Below are positions 3,401 through 5,990 of a stretch of 5,990 nucleotides of DNA, piece by piece; the stretch's first letter is position 1, and each line of letters starts with the position of its first letter. The position numbers and the translations under genes were made by a program. The notes under the pieces are model-generated. The model saw only the letters and a program-made list of their open reading frames with translations. It was not told the DNA's origin and searched no databases. The DNA comes from an uncultured Oscillospiraceae bacterium (GTDB taxonomy: Bacteria; Bacillota; Clostridia; Oscillospirales; Oscillospiraceae): assembly GCA_910588045.1 (NCBI GenBank), contig CAJUPS010000154.1, positions 1 to 5,990 on the forward strand, read 5' to 3'.

Positions 3401-5990
3401 AAAGAATATACCCTCACCGCCGACGCGGAAATCCCGACTGGCAAGGTTCTGGAGATTGAGAGCGGCAAAACCCTTACCATTCCCAACGGTAAGACCCTCA
3501 CCAACAATGGGACGATCACCAACAACGGCACCCTCACCATTAACGAAACTGGCAAGCTAATCAATAATGGCACCATCATCAACAACAGCAGCAATCAGGG
3601 TATTACCGGCGATGGCACCATTAAGGGGGACGGCTCACTGACCGGCGATGGAGCTATTGCCAACACCGTAACCGTTGATTTGCCCGCCGCTCCCACGATC
3701 ACAACGCATCCCGTGGATATAACCGTTTCCGCTCTGCAACTTGCGACATTTACCGTTGCGGCAACAGGAAATCCAACACCCTACGCCTACAAATGGCAGG
3801 TGAGCGAAAACAACGGCAGCAGTTGGACGGATATTGACGGCGCAACGAGCGACACATACGCCATAGCCTCCACAAGCGGCAATATGAGCGGGTGGCTGTA
3901 TCACTGCGTTGTGTCCAACAGCGAGGGAAGCACAACCAGCAATGCGGCTACGCTGACCGTAAATAAGCTCAAACCCAACCCGGACACCCCCACCGGCCTG
4001 ACCGCCACCTACGGCCAGAAGCTGGCTGACGTGACCCTGCCCACCGGCTGGGCGTGGGATGCTCCGAATACCTCTGTCGGGAATGTGGGGAACAATCCGT
4101 TCTCAGCTACCTACAACGAGGACAACAGCGGCAACTACGAAGAAGTGAAGCAAAACCTCACTGTGGCGGTACAACCCGCCCCCCGCACCATCACCGTCAA
4201 GGGCAAGGCGGACAGCCCCACACAGGTCACGTTGGAGGATGCCGTAATCGACCCCAACGGCACAGGCGGTACGGTCAGCTATGGTGTGAACACCACCAAT
4301 ACGCCCCCCATCAAATGGCAGACCGGGAAAGTGTTCAACGGCCTGACCGCAGGCACCACTTACTATTTCTTCGCCAAGGTGGAGGCCAGCGGAAACTATG
4401 ACGCAGCTGTCAGCGTGGGCGCACCGATCACCACCCCTGCAAAAGCAATATCCGGTATTTCGATCGCCAATCAGCCATCCAAACTGTCTTACGCCAGTGG
4501 CGAGACGCTGGATTTGAGCGGCCTGTCTGTAACTGTCCATTATAATGACGGCGACAGCGGCCCGCTTGAAAACGACAGATGGGCAGCCGATCCCGCCGCA
4601 GGAACGGTGCTGACCGTCACCGAGCATAACGGAAAAACTGTCACCATCAGCTACTACGGTCATTCTGCCACTACTACCTCCCTTACTGTAACAAAGGGTA
4701 CACAGGCCACGCTGACGATTGAAGGTGTGGGGGACAAAACCTACGGCGATGGGGCGTTCACCCTCTCCGCCAGCGGCGGCAGCGGCACCGGCGCGGTGAC
4801 GTTTGAAAGCTCCGATCCCTCGGTTCTCGAAATCAGCGGAAACACCGCCACCATCCATAAGGCAGGGCCTGTCACCATCACCGCGACCAAGGCGGCGGAC
4901 GATAATTACAAAGAAGCGAAGGACACCCTTTTCTTGACCATCGGACAAAGGCCGATTACCCTAACGGCAGACAGCTTTACCGTTGTAACAGGGGCGGAGA
5001 TGCCATCCCTGGCCTATCAGATTACCTCCGGCTCCCTGGTGGGGACAGACCACTTTACCACCCCTCCGACACTGTCTGTTTCAACGGCAAATACGGACAC
5101 CGTGGACGTGTTTGAGATTACCATCAGAGATGGCGTACTGACGAACGGGGACAGTTACCAGATTACCTATGTAAACGGCAAGCTGACTGTGACGGACAAA
5201 ACCCCCGTCCATCTGACCATGACAGCAGATCAGCCTTCTCTCTCCGGCGGTGGAACGGTAACGCTGACCATCAGCGGCCTTCCCTCCGGGGGAGCGGCAA
5301 CCGTAAGCTGTGACAAAGAAGGCATCGCCATTACTGGCGGCGGGGCAAGCTGGAACGCCACCCTGCCCAATGAAACAGCAGCATACACCTTTACTGCGGA
5401 TTACGGCGGTGATGCCCAGCATAGCAGCGCAAGGACAACCTGCACAGTCAACGTAACCAAGCGCACTAATAGCGACAGCTCCAGCAATGGCAGCAACTCC
5501 ACCCCGCCCACTACTCCATATCCGCCTACGGTAGAGAACTCCGGTAAGGGCGGGAGCATCACAGTGTTCCCCTCCGCTCCCAAGCAGGGGGATACCGTGA
5601 CCATTACCCCCAAGCCGGACGAGGGATATGCGGTGGATAAAATCACTATCACCGACAAAAAAGGCAATCCCGTGGAGGTGACAGCGAAGCCGGACGGGAC
5701 CTGCACCTTTAAGCAGCCCAACGGCAAAGTAACCATTAAAGTGACCTATAAGCAGGTAGAGCCGGTGAAAACGCCCTGGAACAGCCCCTTTAGCGATGTG
5801 TCCGAGGGGGACTGGTACTATGAGGCGGTACGGTTCGTCCATGAGCGGGGCCTGATGAACGGGTACAGCGATGGCCGGTTCGGGCCGAACGATCCCCTCT
5901 CCCGCGCCCAACTCGCTCAAATCCTGTTCAATAACGAGGGCAGGCCGGGTGTCAATTACCTGCTGGACTTCTCCGACGTGGCACAGGAGG
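371..5990 (+). CDS. Giant secreted SLH-domain surface protein with glycine-rich solenoid and Ig-like repeats (3' end cut by window)
   Basis: One frame runs from the ATG at 371 to the edge without a stop: 1,873 complete codons plus one base. Seen in order: signal peptide; Cys/His-rich repeats (35-131); helical spacer (132-193); solenoid module 1 (206-752); solenoid module 2 (763-1076); Ig-like and other beta modules (1104-1698); Ser/Asn/Pro linker (1699-1718); bacterial repeat domain (1719-1797); SLH repeats (from 1807). Proteins of this build are common in gut Clostridia, usually labelled SLH-domain or carbohydrate-binding-domain protein. SLH repeats bind pyruvylated secondary cell-wall polymers, so the mature protein should sit on the cell surface. 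No protease, glycosidase or sortase motif is visible. Adhesion or glycan binding is inference from architecture only. There is no frameshift. Low-GC codons around 2369-2700 contrast with the very GC-rich solenoid repeats. The gene follows HU by 122 bases; a shared role is not evident. Confidence 0.93.
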   Translation, partial: MKQRILSLLLTGAMLLSLCPPGLALELDGMTGGLCPHHTEHTEDCGYREAVEGHPCGHVHDGNCGFEEAQEETPCNMDCAEIGEDGQIVHAEGCAYTPAVEGAPCLHEHDGECGYIPGDPGQPCGYVCRICPVQEMIDALPAPEDITPDNRAGVEAQLEAIGAAWELLEDEEILQLDTTRCEAAQNALAALDGQTGNDLPMPLGNAGDFTVSGDAGYNYDADTKTLRITTSGTYTITGTTTTQDKIVIADTITANITLDNVNIDVNGTADACAFEVAGNAICNLTLTGDNVLKSGENKAGLQVEERDGNKASLTITKESNGSLEAVGGLYGAGIGGSNGGNGGTIIINGGTVIATGNGTQVGGGGAGIGGGSCGAGGAITINDGNVTAQGGEYGAGIGGGSWKDGGSVIIYGGTVSATGGFDGAGIGGGSNGGADGEVTINGGKVDAKGDRGGAGIGGGDKGTGGKITINNGAVTAQGGEYGAGIGGGYEGVGGKITINNGTVAAQGGKWAAGIGGGSNGGAGGEVTINGGKVDAKGGNSGAGIGGGWTGAGGNITISGGTVTATGGTNSAGIGSGEGASSSATGTFSTGADGKAYIIANPRISDKRGQGSWRGLIFEDGNVTVGGDWELSEDLIIKAWHTLTVQKDSTLTIPVNMTVTNEGYNSRIVNYGTINGTLINKSRGVIVNLGMIDGTLTNNSGNTIVNSGTISGTLTNDAGGTIVNSGKINSSFTNNGTTSNSGTISNNPSGNGTIESIDISGIKNIPYLDETGGAKNTSQLPAGTPMLCVQPDMPNAVKTLWPSGWYVVTQDIQLDQRVTIRGDVHLILMDSTTLTASKGINVGDGNSLTIYAQPTGNAMGTLIATATEAGLAGIGGNSNEDGGTITINGGQVTAKGGGTWGYSGGAGIGGGSFGSGGTITINGGMVDATGGVSSAGIGSGDRETGGAIAINGGIVTANGNRNAGIGGDGTTFSTKSDGNAFIVASSISDNDDTTKWSGVIFDGENGKIYGGKEYTLTADAEIPTGKVLEIESGKTLTIPNGKTLTNNGTITNNGTLTINETGKLINNGTIINNSSNQGITGDGTIKGDGSLTGDGAIANTVTVDLPAAPTITTHPVDITVSALQLATFTVAATGNPTPYAYKWQVSENNGSSWTDIDGATSDTYAIASTSGNMSGWLYHCVVSNSEGSTTSNAATLTVNKLKPNPDTPTGLTATYGQKLADVTLPTGWAWDAPNTSVGNVGNNPFSATYNEDNSGNYEEVKQNLTVAVQPAPRTITVKGKADSPTQVTLEDAVIDPNGTGGTVSYGVNTTNTPPIKWQTGKVFNGLTAGTTYYFFAKVEASGNYDAAVSVGAPITTPAKAISGISIANQPSKLSYASGETLDLSGLSVTVHYNDGDSGPLENDRWAADPAAGTVLTVTEHNGKTVTISYYGHSATTTSLTVTKGTQATLTIEGVGDKTYGDGAFTLSASGGSGTGAVTFESSDPSVLEISGNTATIHKAGPVTITATKAADDNYKEAKDTLFLTIGQRPITLTADSFTVVTGAEMPSLAYQITSGSLVGTDHFTTPPTLSVSTANTDTVDVFEITIRDGVLTNGDSYQITYVNGKLTVTDKTPVHLTMTADQPSLSGGGTVTLTISGLPSGGAATVSCDKEGIAITGGGASWNATLPNETAAYTFTADYGGDAQHSSARTTCTVNVTKRTNSDSSSNGSNSTPPTTPYPPTVENSGKGGSITVFPSAPKQGDTVTITPKPDEGYAVDKITITDKKGNPVEVTAKPDGTCTFKQPNGKVTIKVTYKQVEPVKTPWNSPFSDVSEGDWYYEAVRFVHERGLMNGYSDGRFGPNDPLSRAQLAQILFNNEGRPGVNYLLDFSDVAQE
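473..763 (+). repeat. Cys/His-rich N-terminal repeats (residues 35-131)
   Basis: Twelve cysteines (35, 45, 56, 64, 75, 79, 94, 105, 113, 124, 128, 131) lie in 97 residues together with many His and acidic residues. Four imperfect units follow the pattern His-rich start, then C-G/A-Y/F, about six residues, then P-C: residues 37-56, 58-75, 90-105 and 107-124. Units 2 and 4 are most alike (HVHDGNCGF, HEHDGECGY). Similar His-Thr/Asp-Cys-Tyr repeats occur at the N-termini of other large gut Firmicutes surface proteins; their function is not known to me. The even cysteine number outside the cell suits disulfides, while the His/Cys/acid mix would also suit metal binding. Neither is proven. Confidence 0.8.
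764..949 (+). other. Helical spacer (residues 132-193)
   Basis: Residues 132-193 are rich in Ala, Leu and Glu and lack the Gly/Thr/Asn bias of the rest. The stretches VEAQLEAIGAAWELLEDEE and CEAAQNALAALDG look like two amphipathic helices preceded by MIDALPAPEDIT. This type of helical segment often separates the Cys/His head from the beta domains in related proteins. It probably acts as a rigid spacer; no catalytic motif is seen. Confidence 0.6.
986..1363 (+). other. Entry beta domain of solenoid module 1 (residues 206-331)
   Basis: Alternating hydrophobic and Thr/Asn/Asp residues suggest short beta strands: TLRITTSGTYTITG, KIVIAD, ITLDNVNIDV, LTLTGDNVLKSG, ASLTITKES. The layout resembles the beta-helix start of carbohydrate-binding-domain proteins (Cthe_2159-like), where successive strands form a right-handed coil. 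It leads straight into the AGIGGG array. Cys272 and Cys282 are close and might form a disulfide. The fold assignment is moderate; ligand binding is not shown. Confidence 0.55.
1364..2080 (+). repeat. Glycine-rich AGIGGG array 1: eight copies of an 87-102 bp repeat
   Basis: Eight in-frame units begin at residues 332, 366, 395, 424, 454, 483, 512 and 542, with lengths 34, 29, 29, 30, 29, 29, 30 and 29; a ninth starts at 571 and degenerates. Each has AGIGGG, a variable loop, then GGxITINxGxVTA and Gly-Gly. The strand-turn-strand pattern with regular length suggests one beta-solenoid turn or two per unit. Units 4 and 7 differ at one base over 78 bases (1640-1717 versus 1904-1981). Units 2 and 5 share an exact 39-base stretch (1532-1570, 1796-1834). 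Both pairs are offset by 264 bases, so a three-unit block seems to have been duplicated and then partly diverged. Confidence 0.92.
2081..2368 (+). other. Cap of solenoid module 1 (residues 571-666)
   Basis: After the last AGIG the sequence changes to a less repetitive beta region: FSTGADGKAYIIA, ISD, a W-R-G-L-IF motif (612-617), a GG pair, then LTVQKDSTLTIP. The same order FST..DG.A.I.A..ISD..W.G.IF...LTIP recurs at residues 971-1038 after array 2, so this is a defined cap domain and not a random linker. Confidence 0.65.
2369..2626 (+). repeat. Asn/Gly-rich 18-residue repeats, set 1 (residues 667-752)
   Basis: Three exact 18-residue units (667-684, 685-702, 703-720) and two shorter ones (721-737, 738-752) follow IVNxGxIxGTLTN plus a five-residue Asn/Gly/Ser tail, a 54-base period. 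The spacing fits a narrow beta-solenoid with stacked Asn ladders. DNA here is AT-richer than the preceding array: I count about 41% GC over 2521-2700 against about 66% over 1681-1860. Confidence 0.82.
2657..2980 (+). other. Entry beta domain of solenoid module 2 (residues 763-870)
   Basis: NIPYLDETGG at the start and GWYVVTQDIQLDQRVTI, GDVHLILMDSTTLTAS and NSLTIYAQPTGN are typical of the segment that precedes AGIGG repeats in other gut Firmicutes surface proteins (recalled from family knowledge). The strands again suggest the start of a beta-helix. It feeds into array 2 at residue 871, mirroring the order in module 1. Confidence 0.6.
2981..3253 (+). repeat. Glycine-rich AGIGGG array 2: three copies
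   Basis: Units begin at residues 871, 905 and 934 (lengths 34, 29, 28), with a fourth degenerate start at 962. They keep GGTITINGG followed by V-T/D-A-K/T-GG. Two units reuse nearly the same DNA word for GGTITINGG (about 3011-3037 and 3116-3142), differing only by T/C changes. The first unit of each array is the longest at 34 residues, which suggests the arrays descend from one ancestral module. Confidence 0.88.
3254..3490 (+). other. Cap of solenoid module 2 (residues 962-1040)
   Basis: This is the counterpart of the cap at residues 571-666: FSTKSDGNAFIVA, SISD, W-S-G-V-IF (995-1000), GG, then LTIP before the Asn/Gly repeats. Identity to the first cap is only moderate, so the module duplication is old or the modules were recruited separately. 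Confidence 0.6.
3491..3598 (+). repeat. Asn/Gly-rich repeats, set 2 (residues 1041-1076)
   Basis: Short units KTLTNNGTI, TNNGTLTI and KLINNGTIINN repeat every 7-11 residues, the counterpart of the longer set at 2369-2626. A further GDGTIKGDGSLTGDGAI run (1080-1096) continues the solenoid-like rhythm and closes the repetitive half of the protein. Confidence 0.7.
3680..3964 (+). other. Ig-like domain (residues 1104-1198)
   Basis: PTITTHPVDITVSALQLATF, the core Trp in YKWQVSENNG (Trp1142), SSWTDIDGATSDTYAI and GWLYHCVVSNSEGS followed by AATLTV match the extracellular Ig-like fold seen in many bacterial surface proteins. The usual second-strand cysteine is absent (Ala/Thr there), leaving Cys1179 without its Ig partner. 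It probably begins the stalk. Confidence 0.72.
3965..4441 (+). other. Two further beta-sandwich modules (residues 1199-1357)
   Basis: Residues 1199-1268 contain LTATYGQKLADVTLPTGWAW, SVGNVGNNPFSATY and NYEEVKQNLTVAV, a module common in Clostridia surface proteins and related to MBG-type repeats. Residues 1269-1357 end with FNGLTAGTTYYFFAKVEAS, a fibronectin-type-III-like strand pattern. Each is about 70-90 residues. Names are by resemblance; domain boundaries are approximate. Confidence 0.55.
4442..4693 (+). other. Bacterial Ig-like domain, group 3 type (residues 1358-1441)
   Basis: The motif ISGISIANQPSKLSYASGE followed by LDLSGLSVTVHYNDG is characteristic of Big_3-type domains, which are stalk or adhesion modules of Gram-positive surface proteins. 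The domain ends with TSLTVT. Confidence 0.7.
4694..5197 (+). other. Tandem MBG-like/Ig-like modules (residues 1442-1609)
   Basis: Residues 1442-1524 show KTYGDGAFTLSASGGSG, VTFESSDPSVLEISG and the closing KAGPVTITATKAADDNY, the pattern of MBG/Big_2-like repeats. Residues 1525-1609 show RPITLTADSFTVV, a long middle and ITYVNGKLTVTD, close to MBG_2. Such repeats are extended spacers in surface proteins. Confidence 0.68.
5198..5464 (+). other. Ig-like repeat domain (residues 1610-1698)
   Basis: VHLTMTADQPSLSGGGTVTL, a middle strand with Cys1647, and YTFTADYGGDAQHSSA followed by Cys1691 fit the Ig-like repeat family Big_3_5. The two cysteines are 44 residues apart and could form an intradomain disulfide. 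A Ser/Asn/Pro/Thr-rich linker (1699-1718) follows. Confidence 0.55.
5525..5761 (+). other. Bacterial repeat domain, InlB B-repeat-like (residues 1719-1797)
   Basis: GGSITVFPSAPKQGDTVTI, then PKPDEGYAVDKITITDKKG and GKVTIKVTYKQVE are the signature of the small beta domain (Flg_new_2/divergent InlB B-repeat type) that often lies just before SLH repeats in Clostridia surface proteins. Confidence 0.75.
5789..5990 (+). other. SLH cell-wall anchoring domains: one full, second begun (from residue 1807)
   Basis: FSDVSEGDWYYEAVRFVHER, then GLMNGYSDGRFGPNDPLSRA and QLAQIL form a complete S-layer homology domain. The TRAE-type wall-polymer motif is SRAQ here. A second FSDV starts at residue 1867, six codons before the edge, so at least two and usually three SLH repeats are expected. 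SLH domains bind the secondary cell-wall polymer non-covalently, placing this end at the cell wall. Confidence 0.9.

Noticed and set aside
4103..4948. 281-codon open frame on the minus strand
   Set aside because: It is fully antisense to well-recognised Ig-like modules of the giant gene, has no recognisable domain, and has a composition typical of shadow frames.
5081..5920. 279-codon open frame on the minus strand
   Set aside because: It is antisense to the MBG-like, bacterial repeat and SLH domains, which are clearly the real coding sense. No motif is recognised.

Overview
The window looks like chromosomal or integrated-element DNA from a GC-rich, Gram-positive gut Clostridia (Oscillospirales/Lachnospirales type). 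This rests on the codon use, the AGGAGG-like ribosome binding site, and a very large secreted protein built from bacterial Ig-like modules and ending in S-layer homology (SLH) repeats. The taxon is an inference from architecture; no rRNA or other marker gene is present.

Layout: (1) bases 1-248 hold the 3' end of an HU-family DNA-binding protein gene. (2) Bases 249-370 are a short, highly structured intergenic region. It has a small GC-rich hairpin, a 22-base perfect palindrome overlapping a 13-bp perfect hairpin, and a small stem that could cover the Shine-Dalgarno of the next gene. (3) From 371 to the right edge there is one uninterrupted reading frame of at least 1,873 codons with no stop, read by hand codon by codon. 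All other ORFs inside it are shadows.

The giant protein reads as follows: signal peptide (1-24); Cys/His-rich repeats (35-131); helical spacer (132-193); a first beta-solenoid module (206-752) made of an entry domain, eight 29-34-residue AGIGGG repeats, a cap, and 18-residue Asn/Gly repeats; a second, shorter copy of the same module order (763-1076); an Ig-like domain and a run of further beta-sandwich modules (1104-1698); a low-complexity linker; a bacterial repeat domain; one complete SLH domain; and the start of a second SLH at the edge. The C-terminus lies outside the window.

The likely picture is a secreted, cell-wall-bound stalked surface protein: SLH repeats hold the C-terminus to the wall, Ig-like modules form a stalk, and the repetitive solenoids and Cys/His-rich head face outward. 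Adhesion or glycan binding is plausible but not shown by any catalytic or ligand motif. No transposase, integrase, CRISPR array, tRNA or rRNA was seen. The most notable features are the two-level internal repetition, including a 264-bp higher-order duplication, and the hairpin-rich leader. No clearly new multi-gene system is visible here.
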